Source: an uncultured Bizionia sp. (GTDB taxonomy: Bacteria > Bacteroidota > Bacteroidia > Flavobacteriales > Flavobacteriaceae). From it: a stretch of 64,000 nucleotides of DNA. Positions within the stretch are counted from its first letter, which is position 1, and each line of letters begins with the position of its first letter. The translations under genes and the position numbers were made by a program. Positions 33,165 to 47,400 of the stretch are shown here, one piece after another. Location: positions 124,001 through 188,000 of the forward strand of contig CANMCF010000003.1 in assembly GCA_947496215.1 (NCBI GenBank), given 5' to 3'. The notes under the pieces are model-generated. The model searched no databases and had not been told where the DNA came from. It saw only the letters and a program-made list of their open reading frames with translations.

Positions 33165-35462
33165 CTAGTTTTTATTTTGATTAATTTTTATTAATGTATC
33201 GTGTAATAATTCTCCTGTTGCTTCCATGAGTTTTTCGCCAATTTCATCAACATGTCTATTTCTCCAACGTTCCATTTCCGATCCTTTCACCCATTGATTG
33301 AAAGCTCCCAGCGCTGGGCCTGTATGTATTTGAAAATCCACTTTGTTGTCAAGGTTTCCACTAAATGCCATACGGGTACTGAATCCAAAGTACCAACGGA
33401 AGATCAGTCCCATCTTATGTCGCGGACGCTGCTCTGCCTTGGCAATCTCCTCTTCTTTGCCTTGCTCCATAAAATGCCTTTTCGTGTCTTCCCATATTTC
33501 TGGAATCGTTTTTTTGAAGTAATTCTTCTCCAATTGTAAAATCGTCTTCTCAGGAATGTCTTCCAACGAATTGTACTGACTGTATAAAGCGTATAATTTA
33601 TTTGCTCTTGCTGGGAACAACACCCCTTTTTTAAGTACTTGTACCTTGGAGCCTATCTCGAACATGTCTCCCGAAGGGGCATATCCTGTATCTTGTACAT
33701 TTATCCCTTCCAACAAGTCTTTGACCGCATCACTGGTCTTGGCTTCTACCGTACATTGGTTTATAGAGCCTGTCAACACGAAGTCTGCTCCCATTACGAA
33801 AGCACTTGCCGCAGATTCGGGTGTTCCAATTCCTCCAGCCAAACCAACTCGAATGCTTCTTGAATATTGATATTTTTTTTGAATGTCTTCCCTCAATCGT
33901 TGAATTGATGGCAACAATACCATTGCTACACCTGAATCTGTATGCCCTCCTGAATCTGCTTCTACACAGATGTCATAACTCATAGGTTGGTCCTTCGCCA
34001 AATCCATTTGCTCCTTCGTTATCCTTCCTGCCTCCAAGAGCCTATTCACCAATTTTTCCGGAGCTGGCTTCATAAATGATTCTGCTACTTCCGGTCTAGA
34101 AACCTTAGCCAAAATTCTATGCTTGTTCATTACTGTTCCATCTGCCCTTCTTTCGAAGCCTGAAGTATGAAAATATACCAATGCCTCTGTAATTTGCATA
34201 TAAGCAGAAGCTTCTACGCTTTCAACTCCTTTTTCCAAGTAGAGTTCTACCGTTTTCATTTCAAAATTCGGGTCATTGAGGTTATGCAATAAATTCATCC
34301 CATAAGGTTCATTGCGTTGCAATGCATTTTGTATTGCATCTATATCTTCCGAAATTCTCTGTAAACTCAAACCTCCCGTACCAAGAAAAGACAACATCTT
34401 TGCCTTGCCCATTCTAATTACCAACTCTTTCGATGCGGTTCCCTTGTACATCGACCCTGCCACATAACAGTAATCAATGCCATAGTCTTTCCTGAAGGAA
34501 GCACTTCCTAGCTTAGTTGCCAAACTTGTTCTATTTTTACTCGGCTCCATTTCCAATGTTTCTTGATTGCCAGAGACAACAATAGGTGTTTTTGCTTTTT
34601 CCTGTTGAAATTCCTCTTCTATGATAGGGGTACATTCTTTACGAATTTCCGTTACCATTCTTGTCAGGACACCTCTGCCATTTTCTTTATAGTCGGTTAC
34701 ATTTTTTCCCATTAGGTATCTAATGGAATCGAACCATCGTACAGATCCTGTTATTTGACTACTTAGCAACTCTGCTACCCTTCCATTTTCATAAGGTCTT
34801 GCTGTTACGTTAGATATCACTGGGATTTTAAGATCGCTGAACGAAAAGCCTTTCAAAAACTCCGAAAACTCCCTCGCTGCGGGTTCCATATATCTGGAAT
34901 GGAATGGAGCACTTACCTGAAGCGGTACTATTCTAATGTTCTGATTGGAAAAGTCCTTGACAATTTCCTTGATGTCATTCAATGGCCCTGAAATGACCGT
35001 TTGGGAAGGTGTATTGTAATTTGCTATATCCAAATCCGCATACTTGGACATACTCATTCTCTCCTTCAATTCTTCTATTTTCAACCCCAAGACGGCTGCC
35101 ATGCTTCCTCCAGAAGCATCAGCCATCAACCTCCCTCGCTTTTGCACCAATCTCAAACCTGTTTCAAAATCGAAACCTCCTGCTGCCGCAAGCGCGTTGA
35201 ACTCACCCAAACTGTGTCCTATGACATAGTCTGGTGTCATGTCAAGTTCCTTGTTTCTAAAATAGTTGACAACATACAATGCAGGTTGTGTATACTGCGT
35301 CTTTACCAATTGGCGATTAGGATCTGAAACACAGAGTTCTTCGATATCGTATTGCAATATCTCTGATGCCAATTTTGTTTCCATCTTGTATTTGGGAAAC
35401 AACTCTTTGCCCATCCCCTTGTATTGCGAACCTTGGCCTGGAAACATCGTGACTTTTTTCAT
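33165..35462 (-). CDS. Trans-acting AT-ER fusion (FabD-PfaD/PksE type)
   Basis: The 765-residue protein has two parts. Residues 1-290 are a malonyl transferase with GQGSQ, the catalytic S84 in GHSLGEF and H188 in APFHS. Residues about 315-760 are a PfaD-type FMN enoyl reductase (2-nitropropane dioxygenase family; VAGSMYKGTASKELV, GTGGLSLQRI, and the terminal HKMGLIFRWYFG and GPALGAFNQWVKGS). It loads malonyl units onto the AT-less modules of the two megasynthases and reduces enoyl intermediates in trans, as PksE does in bacillaene synthesis. Its ATG overlaps the megasynthase stop codon (TAATG), so translation is coupled. No other AT is present in the window. Confidence 0.95.
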   Translation of the reverse strand: MKKVTMFPGQGSQYKGMGKELFPKYKMETKLASEILQYDIEELCVSDPNRQLVKTQYTQPALYVVNYFRNKELDMTPDYVIGHSLGEFNALAAAGGFDFETGLRLVQKRGRLMADASGGSMAAVLGLKIEELKERMSMSKYADLDIANYNTPSQTVISGPLNDIKEIVKDFSNQNIRIVPLQVSAPFHSRYMEPAAREFSEFLKGFSFSDLKIPVISNVTARPYENGRVAELLSSQITGSVRWFDSIRYLMGKNVTDYKENGRGVLTRMVTEIRKECTPIIEEEFQQEKAKTPIVVSGNQETLEMEPSKNRTSLATKLGSASFRKDYGIDYCYVAGSMYKGTASKELVIRMGKAKMLSFLGTGGLSLQRISEDIDAIQNALQRNEPYGMNLLHNLNDPNFEMKTVELYLEKGVESVEASAYMQITEALVYFHTSGFERRADGTVMNKHRILAKVSRPEVAESFMKPAPEKLVNRLLEAGRITKEQMDLAKDQPMSYDICVEADSGGHTDSGVAMVLLPSIQRLREDIQKKYQYSRSIRVGLAGGIGTPESAASAFVMGADFVLTGSINQCTVEAKTSDAVKDLLEGINVQDTGYAPSGDMFEIGSKVQVLKKGVLFPARANKLYALYSQYNSLEDIPEKTILQLEKNYFKKTIPEIWEDTKRHFMEQGKEEEIAKAEQRPRHKMGLIFRWYFGFSTRMAFSGNLDNKVDFQIHTGPALGAFNQWVKGSEMERWRNRHVDEIGEKLMEATGELLHDTLIKINQNKN

Positions 35463-38400
35463 TATTTATACTTTAAATTTGCTAATTCTCTTTTCCACTT
35501 GCTCACAAATGGTTTCTTGACCAACTCGAAGTGAGTTCCTGAAGATTCAATCACTTGGATCGTATTGAAATATGGTGTCCAATCCTGTGTTCGTTGTTTG
35601 CTTCCCTTTGTTTGTCTTGCCGTTATCAAAACTGCATCTACATCAAAATTGTCTTGCAATTGATAGGACACATTTATCGAATTGTTATAGATCTCGAAAA
35701 CCCTTAGGAAAAACGCCCTATTCATTTTCGCTCCCTTGTCCATCAAGAAATCATAAATTGAATCTGCTCTTGTTTTCTTTAGCTTCTTAACTACTTTTTC
35801 GGCAAAATCTAAGATTTCCTTTTTGGTTACTTCTATCTTCATCATAGACATCACTGCCAAGACAAACCCTTGTGTCTTCTCTAGGATTTTCAATGAATGG
35901 CCTGGTAAATGACTGTCCAATAGGATCACTTCAACTACTTCAATCGATTCTCCTGACAGTTGTCTCATCATTTCAAAAAGTACTACTCCGCCATAACTGT
36001 GAGCTACCAAGCGTATTTTTCTTGACGATAGCTTTTTTATGATCTCGATGTTATGAGATGCCATTTCTTCTATCGTAGTCAATGGCTTCTCTCCTTCTTG
36101 CAATCCTAACATTTGAATTCCATGAACTGTGTTCCCTTCTTCGACAAATGCTTCTGCCAATTCATAATAACCATCAACTATTCCTGGCATTCCTGGAATT
36201 ATGAAGGTTCCGACCTTATTCGAACCTTGTGTTTTGGACTCATTGAAAACCACTAAATGTTTAGCTTCAACTTTACCTTCAGACTCATCTATTAACAATG
36301 CTTGCTGGTAAATTGTTGGATTGTTTATCAATTCGACCAATTGAACATTATGATTTTCAATGTTTTCCTTAATCTTTTGAATGAGTTGAATCGTCAACAA
36401 TGAATGTCCTCCCAACTCAAAGAAATTATCATGAATCCCTACTTGCTCCAGACTTAGGACTTCTTTCCATATTTCGACAAGTTGCCCTTCTATTTCTGTA
36501 CTTGCGGCAACATATTCCGAACTACCGGCTATTTCCAAGTCTTTGGATAGTAAATGCTTTCTATCTATCTTCTTGTTTGGCGTCAATGGAATTCGATCCA
36601 ATGGGATTATGAAATTAGGAATCATATAATCTGGCAAGCCATTGGCCATTTGATTCTTTATTTCTTGAATGTCTAACTTGTCTTCATCTTCAACCACACA
36701 ATAGGCAATCAAATGTTTACTTCCCAAATGCTCTTTGGCAATGACTACGGTTTCTCTTATGTTCTGAATCTCGTTAAGTGTATTTTCTATTTCACCCAAT
36801 TCTATTCTATAACCTCTTATTTTTACTTGGTTGTCTTTTCTTCCCAAATATTCAATGTTACCATCTGGCAACCATTTTGCCAAATCTCCTGTATCATACA
36901 TCATTATACCTGCTTCGAATGGATTGACGACAAATCGTTCTTCTGTAAGTTCAGGTTTGTTTAAGTACCCTTTGGCAACGCCATCACCAGACAGATAAAG
37001 TTGTCCAACAACTCCCATTGGTACCAGTTGATTGTTCTTATCCAAAATATAGGCTTTCGTATTCAGTATGGGGCGGCCAATTGGTACAGACGCATATTCC
37101 TCGTCATCGTCCAGTTTGTAACAGGTACTATAAGTCGTGTCTTCGGAAGGCCCATAAAGGTTACGTACTTCAGCGTTGCTTTTCTGCAGTCTCTTCGCGA
37201 TGTCGACAGGAAACGGCTCTCCTGCCAAATTGATGAGGGTTACATTACTGAAATCCATACCTTCGTCCATTATGGTTCTGATACTTGATGGCACTGTATT
37301 TATGAGGATTTTTTCATCTTTTCCAATATGCTCTCCTATATCCAATGCGTTGTTCAATACCCTTATTGTCTTCCCTATGGACAATGTATAGAACATCTCA
37401 TATATTGAAAGATCAAAACAATGTGACGTTGCGGCATATACTATGTCGAACTGATTTGCATCGTATTCCTTTGTACACCAATGTACCAATGCACAGGCAT
37501 TTTTATGTGTTATCGTAACTCCTTTTGGTTTTCCTGTTGTCCCAGAGGTATAGATCACATAGGCATTGTCCGTTGCTTGACAGTTGGATTTCAAAGACGT
37601 GATCGCATATTTGTCTTTTTGTTTCAAGTACCTCGAATAGATGACCTCATCTATTACCAATTCACAATTGCTATCTTTCTCTATGTAGGCTATGCGTTCC
37701 TCTGGGTAGTTTACATCCAATGGGACATAGGCTGCTCCAGTTTTTAGGATGGCCAGCAATGTGATGATCAGTTTTTCATCTCTTTCCAATCTTGCTCCTA
37801 TCAGTGTCTTTTCATCTATTGCATAATTTTCGCTTATGTAATGTGCCAACCGATTGGATTGCAAATCCAATTCTTCATAACTCATTGTCCTCTCTCCACA
37901 AACCATTGCAATGGCATTTGGTGTTTTCTTAGCTTGTTCTTCAAACAAAACATGAATCAATGACGTTTCATCGTATGCATCGTCCGTGGCATTGAATGTG
38001 GAAAGCAATTGTTTCCTTTCATTGCCTGCGAGAATGTCGAATGTCTTCAAAGCTATTTCTGGTTCTTGAGGCAATATGCTTATTATTCTCATAAGCCCAT
38101 CCAATAGTTTTTTTGCAGTGGCAGTCGAATAAATATCCGTGTTATAGCCTAAGGCTAGTCTTACAGGACTATTTGAGCTTTCAAAAAAGCTAAATGACAA
38201 ATCAAATTTTGCTGTATCGGACTCAAGCAATTCCATAGGTGTTATTGTAGTTTTTCCCAAGTTGAAATTGGCATCCATCTGCACATAGTTCACCATTACT
38301 TGAAAAATTGGTGTTTTACCTGTCTGTCTTTCCGGTTGTAACGCTTCTACTATTTTGTTAAATGGTATGTCTTGGTGTTCTTGACTTCTAATGAGTTCTC

Positions 38401-41400
38401 GTTGTACATTGTTGAAAACTTTCAGCAGCGTATCTTCTCCATCAAATTGCAATCTGTTTACCAGAGTATTTACAAAGAAACCGATAAGTCCTTCAACTTC
38501 ATTTTGAGATCTGTTTGCCACAGGTAAACCAATACAAATGTCATCTTGCCCGCTGTATTTGTGCAACAAAATGTAAACACTCGTCAATAGACTTGTAAAT
38601 AGTGTACCTCCAGAGGCAATGCTAAATTTTTTCAGTTTGCTTCTTACCTCTTCATCCAATTCCAACACGATTTGTCTTCCTTGTCCAGTAGCCGTTTTTG
38701 GCCTAGTAAAGTCTGTTGGCAATTCTAAATCTACATAACCTTCCAAATGCTGTTCCCAATGTGACAATCCTTCATTGAATTGTTTACCTTCAAAGAGTTT
38801 GCGTTGCCATATCGTATAATCACCATATTGTACAAGCAATGGTTCCAATTCTACATTCTGCTTGTTGATGCATGCAGAATAGATTTCATTTAATTCGTTA
38901 ACCATAATGTTGATTGACCAACCGTCTGATATGATATGGTGCATACATAGACCGAAAACATGTTCATTTTCCGAAAGACGAATAATCACAGCTCTCAACA
39001 ATGGTCCTTCTGACAGGTCAAATGGTTTTGCTATAAATGATTTGCTATATTCTTGTATTCTTGTCTCCAACAAAGCCTTTTCCTCCTTACTATAATCGAC
39101 TTTGTCCATACTTATGTCCAATTGATCGGTAATATGTTGATAGGCCATACCTTTGTCATCTAGATGAAATGTCGTCCTCAATGTCTCATGACGATTTATC
39201 AAATAGTTTAAACTATTCTCCAATGCTTCGACATCCAACAATCCCGATATTCTCAAAACACATGGAATGTGATAACGGTCCCCTTGTCCGAGTTGTGCTA
39301 AAAACCATAAGCGTTGTTGGGCATAAGACAACGGTAGTTGACCTCTGTCCTTTACAACTTCTATTGATGTCAAAACTTGTCTGCTACTAGTCCCTATTTC
39401 TTTTGCAAGATATTCCAACACTGGAGTATCAAATATCTTGGATAGCTCCAAGGATACTTGAAATTGTTTGTTTATTCTAGATAGCAATTTGGTTATCAAT
39501 AAAGAATTCCCTCCTAATTCAAAAAAGTTGTCACGGACACCTACTCTATCCAATCCAAGTATTTCCTCCCATATTGTAACCAATTGCTTCTCTAGTTGTG
39601 TTCTTGGAGCTACATATTCATGGATACTTGTTACTTCCAAATCCATGGACATTAATTGCTTTCTATCTATTTTTCGATTTGGTGTCAATGGAATTAGCTC
39701 GATAGGCATTATAAAACCAGGTACCATGTAATCTGGTAGGCTATTGGACAAATGACGCTTTAATTCTTGGATATCGAAAACTGCTTCTGCTTCCAACACA
39801 CAATAGGCAACCAGTTGCTTGCTCCCCAAATGCTCTTTTGCTACAACGACTCCTTCTTTTACGTTTGGATGGCTGTTTAAGGTGATTTCTATCTCGCCCA
39901 ATTCTATTCTATACCCTCTAATCTTCACCTGATCATCTGCTCTTCCCAAATAATCCAACTTTCCATCTGGTAACCACTTTACAATATCTCCAGTGTCATA
40001 CATATAGCCACCTTCTTTGAAAGGGTTAGGTACAAAACGTTCTTTTGTCAATTCCGCTTTATTTAAATAACCTTTTGCAACGCCATCTCCCGATAGATAG
40101 AGTTTTCCTGAAACCCCCACAGGCAACAATTGACATTTATTATCTAGAACATATGCTTTTGTATTTAATATGGGACTTCCAATTGGAATAGATGCATATA
40201 ACTTGTTCTTGTCTAGTTTATAACAAGTACTATAAGTAGTGTCTTCAGACGGCCCATAAAGGTTGCGGACTTCTGCTTTGCTTTCCTGCAATCTTTTAGC
40301 TACATCGACAGGAAAAGGTTCTCCTGCCAAATTGATTACTGCTAAATTACTTAAATCTAAGCCTTCATCTAAAACCGTTCTTATACTGGAAGGGACGGTA
40401 TTTATCAATATATTTTTGTCTATGGTCGCATAATCTCCTATTTCCAAGGCATTCTTCAAGATTCTTATTTTCTTCCCGATGGACAATGCATAAAACATCT
40501 CGAATACGGAAAGGTCAAAACAATGAGAGGTGGTTCCATAGACTATTTCAAAACTTCCAGGATTGTATTCTCTTTTTGCCCAATGAATCAATGCACATGC
40601 ATTTTGATGTGTAATCATTACTCCTTTGGGCTTACCTGTTGTCCCAGACGTGTATATAACATAAGCTATGTCTGTAGAGCTACTTCTAGACAATACTGTA
40701 GTTATTGCACAATCTTTTTCTTTCTTAATGTAACTCGAGTATGTTTCATCGTCAACAAGCATTATGCAATTGCTGTCTTTTTCGATGTATTCTATTCTTT
40801 CTGCTGGATAATCGACATCTAGTGGTACGTATGCAGCTCCTAATTTTAAAATGGCCAATAATGTTATGAGAAGCTTTTCGTCTCTTTCTAATTTTACTCC
40901 TACCAACACTCCTGGCTCAATACTATGGTTTCCTTTTAAATAATGCGCAAATTGATTGGACTGGATATCTAATTCTTGGTAACTTATCTCCTTTGTTCCA
41001 CAAATTACGGCTATGTCTTCAGGGGTTTGTTTTACCTGTTCTTCAAATAGCTCATGAATTAATTGATCCTTGTCGTATGCATCGTCTGTTGCATTGAAGC
41101 CGATAAGTTGCTGTTCCTTTTCCTCTTCTGTCACTAAACTGAATTCCTCCAATGGCAACTGAGGTTGTCGTATTATTTTTTCTGTTGTCGTTATTATGCC
41201 TTGCAACAATCTCTCTACTGTCTGTATCGAGTATATGTCCGTATTGTATTCTATTGCCAAACTCAATTGTCCTTCCTTACTATCTAGAAAACTAAATGTC
41301 AAATCAAATTTGGAACTATCGTATTCCAAGGATTCAATGGGAGTGGCCGTGGTATTTTCCAAATGCAAAACCTCTTCCTGCCTTCCGTAGTTTACCATCA

Positions 41401-44400
41401 CTTGGAAGATTGGTGTTCTACTTGTCACTCTTTCCGGCTTTACGACATCTACTACTTTATCGAATGGAATGTGTTGATATTGTTGACTCCTTACCAATTC
41501 TGCTTGTACCTTACCAAATACATCCAATATGGAATCCTCTTCTGAAAATTGAATTCTATTTACCAGGGTGTTTACAAAAAAGCCTACTACCCCTTCTATA
41601 TCTCCGTGCGAACGATTCGCTGTCGGAACTCCCACACAAATATCATTTTGTCCACTATACTTATACAACAAGACATAGGCACTTGTCAACAAGCTGGTAA
41701 ACAATGTCCCTCCTGAAGCTATTCCAAATTGATTTAATTCCTTTCTTGCTGTTTCTGAGAACTCATGAATAATTCGTTTGCCTTCTCCTGTTGCCATTTT
41801 TGGGCGTTGATAATCTGTTGGCAGTTCCAAATCCACATAGCCTTTTAAATGATGTTCCCAATGAGACAAACCATCTTTAAATAGTTCCTTCTCAAACAAT
41901 GATCGTTGCCATAAGCTATAGTCTGCATATTGAACGCTTAAGCCCTCCAATTGTATTTCTCTATTGTTTACATATGATGAGTATATTGCATTTAATTCAT
42001 TGATCATTACATTCATTGACCAACCATCTGATATGATATGATGCATGCATAGGCCAAAAACACATTCGTTTTCCTCAAGACGAATGATTACTGCTCTCAA
42101 CAATGGTCCTTTTGACAGATTAAATGGTTTTGCTATAAATGATTTACTGTATTCTTGTACTCTCGTCTCCAACAAATTCTTGTCCATTGCACTATAATCG
42201 ACCTTGATTACACTCAGATCCAATTGATCGACGATGTATTGGCAGGCTATTCCATTGTCATCTACTTGGAATGTTGTTCTTAATATCTCATGACGGTCTA
42301 TTAAATGGTTTAAACTACTCTCCAATGCTTCGACATCCAACAATCCATTTATTCTTAAAACATATGGAACGTGATAACGATCCCCTTGTCCAAGTTGTGC
42401 TAAAAACCATAAGCGTTGTTGAGCATAAGACAATGGTAATTGCCCTCTATCCTTTACAATTTCTATTGGTGGCAATATCTGCTTATCACTATCTTCAATT
42501 TCTCTTGAGAGGTATTCCAACACAGGAGTATCAAACACTTTTGACAACTCCAAGGATACTTGAAATTGTTTGTTTATTCTAGATAGCAGTTTGGTTATCA
42601 ATAGAGAATGTCCTCCTAATTCAAAGAAGTTGTCATAGATGCTAATTTTTTCAACATCTAAAAGGTCTTGCCATATAACTGCCAGTTGTTTTTCTGTTTC
42701 TGTTTTTGGTGCAACATATTGTTCTTGACTATTAACAATTAAAGGCCTTGACAATAGTTCTTTCCTATTTACCTTTCGATTTGGCGTTAATGGTATGGCA
42801 TCTACTACCAATATGAAAGCTGGTATCATGTATTCTGGTAAGCGTTGTGCCAAATATTCCTTGAGAGCTGAAACTGAAAACACCCCTTCTTTTTCATTTA
42901 GAACGCAATAGGCTACCAATTGTGTACTCCCCAAATGTTCTTTTGCTATGACAACACTATTGTGTATTGTTTCATTGGTATTGATTACAGCCTCTATTTC
43001 TTCCAATTCTATTCTAAAGCCATTAACCTTTACTTGATGGTCTATCCTTCCCAAAAATTCTATATTTCCTTCTGGCAACCACCTCGTCAAATCCCCTGTC
43101 TTGTAAATCTTACCTTCTCCAAATGGATTGTCAATAAATTTCTCATCTGTCAACTCTGGTCTGTTCAAATAACCTCGCGCCAAACCATCTCCTCCTATAC
43201 ACAACTCTCCAGGAACTCCCAATGGTTGAATGTTACCTTGTTCATCTAGAACATAGCAGCATGTATTTGCCAATGGTTTCCCTATATGTTTTTCTACCAA
43301 CGGCAATTCTAAATCTCTTTGAACTGCACTAACGGTGCTTTCTGTTGGGCCATATTTATCAATGATTCTTATACCTTGGTCTCCCCAAGTTTCCAATACT
43401 CTATAATCGAATACATCTCCTCCTGAAATAATACGTTTCAACTTTGTATTGGGAACAAAAGGGATTTCTTTCAAAAAAGATGGTACCGCATGTAAATGAG
43501 TTATCCCCTTGCCTACAAGTACTCGTTTAAACTTCTCCATATCCAAAAGGTCAGTTTTAGGCATTATGTGCAATGTACTTCCTGACACCAATGGCAAGTA
43601 TATTTGTTCTACAGAGGCATCGAACGAGAAATTGGAAAACTGTAAAAATTGATCTTTGTCATCTACCTCAAAGAATTCTTTTTGGTATTGGATTAAATCC
43701 AAAAAGCTTCTATGTTCTATTAAAACACCTTTAGGCTTTCCCGTGGAGCCAGAAGTATAAATAACATAAGCCAAATCATTTAATGACTTAACAGGACTCA
43801 ACACCCCCTCTGTAGTTATGATCTTAACATTGTTTTCCCAATTAGAGGATATACTTTCTATTTTCACATCTGCTTCCCTAACCATAGGATCAAGGAGTTC
43901 TTCAAGATGTTCCTGTGTAAGGATCAATCGTACTGCTTCTTTGTTATTTCCTTTTACAATACCGTCATTTATCATAAATGACATACGGTCTTCAGGATAA
44001 TCTGAATCTATTGGGATATAAGCTCCTCCTGATCGCAATACGCCTAACATGGCGATTACCATTTCTATGGATCTGCTCATGCATATACCAACAAGGGTAT
44101 CTGATTTTATTCCTTTGTCTTGCAAGTAAATTGCCAATTGCCTACTTCTTTCTTCTAACTCTTCATAACTTATTTCGTTTTCTCCAAATACCAGAGCTAT
44201 GGCTTTTGGTGTTCGGTTTGCCTGAAGCTCGAACAAATCATGAATACACGAAGATTTAGGATAGGCTATTTTTTTATCATTAAAACCTTTTAGCAATAGG
44301 TTTCGTTCTTTTTCCGTAAGTATGTTAAATGATTTTAATTGCTCATTGGGCTGATACAATAGCGTGGTCAATATATTTTGCAAACCATCAAGAAATCTAT

Positions 44401-47400
44401 TGGCTGTACTTGGTTTAAATATATCCGTGCTATAATCCAGCGACAATATCACTCCTCCTTCCATAGTATCCATGAAGTCAAAGTTCAAATCAAATTTCAC
44501 TTTGTCAAATTCTAATCTTTCTACGGATATAGAAGTCTCTCCCAAACTTAGTTGTTCTTCTATTTTTGCATAGTTAACCATTACTTGAAAGATCGGAGCT
44601 TTGTTCTTTTCCCTTTTAGGTTGGATTGCTTCAACAATTTTCTCAAAAGGTATGTTTTGGTTCTCTTGACTTTGAATCAGTTCTTTTTGAACCTTTGCAA
44701 AGATTTCCAATATTGAATCTTCTTTTGTTAATTTTATACGATTAACCAATGTATTCACGAAGAAACCAATCACATTTTCTATAGCTCCCAATGGTCTGTT
44801 TGCAACAGGAATCCCGACGCAAATATCTTCTTGATTACTATATTTATGCAACAATACATATACAGAAGTCAACAATGTAGTAAAAAGTGTTCCTCCCGAT
44901 CTCACACTGAATTTTGTTAATTCTGTTTTAATGGAAGCATCCAATTCCAATGAAATCCTCTTACCTTTTCCGCTTAATCCCTTTGGCCTATTATAATCGA
45001 GAGGCAAAGCAAGGTCCACATAACCATCTAAATGTGTTTTCCAATACGACAACCCTTTGGCAAAGTCACTGTTGTTAAACAATGTATGTTGCCACATTGT
45101 ATAATCCAGATATTGAACTGGCAATTGAGGTAGCTTTACGGGGGCATTATTCTCATAAGAAGCATAAATCTCGTTCAATTCCCTTATTATTATCTCAATG
45201 GACCATCCATCCGAAACAATATGATGCATACAGAGTCCAAATATGTACTCGTTGTCCTTTTGCTCAATCAATATTCCCCTTAACAAGGGTCCTGTAGACA
45301 AATCGAAAGGCTCGTTGAAAAAAGCCATGTATCTATCTATTGTTTGTTTTTTTCTTTCTAAAAAAGGTAGATCCCCATAATTCTCTTTGGTCAACTCAAA
45401 GAAAGACTCCTCTGCGATGTATTGATACGCTTCATCCTTTTCATCTTTGCGAAATGTGGTTCTAAGTATTTCATGGCGGTTTATTAGATATGCTAAACTT
45501 TTTTCCAATATATCTGTATCCAATTCCCCTTTTATCAATAGAAGATATGGTATGTGGTAGCGGTTTCCTTCTCCCAATTCATTTAAAAACCATAAACGCT
45601 GTTGAGCAAATGACAATGGTTGTTTCTCTCTATTGTTAACTACTTTTATTTCTGGCAGTTGATTTCCTTGATTGTTATCCACCGTTTTAGCCAACTGGAC
45701 TAAAGTTGAGCTTTCAAACACACTAGACAATAACAAGTTGACATTGAATTCCTTTTGTATTCTAGACAACAATTTCGTAACTAACAAGGAGTGTCCTCCC
45801 AATTCGAAAAAACTATCATTTACACTAATATGGTTTACTTCTAAGACCTCTTCCCATATGGCAGTCAATTGTTTTTCTGTTTTTGTGCTTGGTGCTACAT
45901 ATTCTCTAATTCCTCTTAGCTCCACATTCAAGTTCAATAGAGCTCTTCTATCGACTTTTCCATTAGAAGTTAATGGCAATGCATCTATTTCAACAATAAA
46001 AGGTGGTACCATGTAATCCGGTAAACCTTTTGCAAGTTCTTCTTTTAATTCTAAGACATCCAAGCTTTCATTTCCATCTGCCAAAACACAATAGGCCACC
46101 AGTTGTTTACTTCCCACATGTTCTTTTATTATGACTGTGCTGTTAGATATGCTGTTTTGACTATTAAGCATTGTCTCGATTTCACCAAGCTCTATACGGA
46201 ATCCTCTTAATTTTACTTGATTGTCTATTCTCCCCAAATACTCTATTTGTCCATTTCTATTCCATCTCGCCAAATCTCCTGTTCTATACAACTTTCCCTT
46301 TCCAAATGGGTTTTCTATAAACTTCTCGTCGGTAAGATCCTTGCGATTTAGATAGCCTCTTGACAATCCTTCACCTGTTAAACACAACTCACCAGGAACT
46401 CCTATGGGTTGTAATCCGTTGTTCTTGTTAACTATATATGCCTTATCGTCACTAATTGGTTTACCTATGGCAATGTCCCCATTTACTTCTTTAATGTTGT
46501 TAGTTGTAGAAAATGTCGTATTCTCTGTTGGACCGTAACCATTGATAATCTCCAATTTTGGATAAACAGTTCTTAATTCGCCTATGTGTTTTGGCGATAA
46601 GCGTTCACCTCCTACCAAAACGGTTTTCAGTGTTTTAAACACTTCTATGTTTGAGTCAACTATTTGATTTAACCAACTGGAGGTAAACCACATGACATCG
46701 ACTTTGTTTTTCTTGATCGTATCCAGCAACGATTGATTATTCAATAGGACGTCTTGAGATGTCAGTATTAGCTTCCCTCCATTTAACAATGGCCCAAAAA
46801 ATTCAAATATTGTTGCATCAAATGAAAATGCACCAGTAGCCAATATTGTAACATCTTTGTCAAAACGGTAATAGTCTGGATTCTTCACCAACCTCACCAC
46901 GCTTTTATGCTCTACCATCACTCCTTTTGGATTCCCCGTGGACCCTGAGGTATAAATCACATATGCCAAGCTATTAGGTGTCGTTTTACTTTCAAGATTC
47001 CCCTTTGCATATGTGATGTCTTTGTTTTCATCCCATTGCTTAAGTAGTGTAATTGCAGTTATGCTTTCGTCTATTTTATCCAGAATGGACATTTTCAAAT
47101 GTTCTTGGACAAGGATTATCCTCACATCGTTTTTAGCATTGCCGTTAACGATGCTATCTTCCAACATATAACTTATCCTGTCTTTTGGATATTCGGAATC
47201 AATGGGCACATAAGCTCCACCTGCCTTTAAGACACCCAATATGGCGACCATCATTTCTATGGATCGATCCATACATATGCCGACCAAGGTTTCTTGCCCT
47301 ACACCTTGCTGTTGCAAATAGGTTGCTAATTGATTGCTTCGTTCTTCTAATGTTTCATATGTTATTGTTTCCTCTCCAAAGACTACCGCAATGGCTTTTG

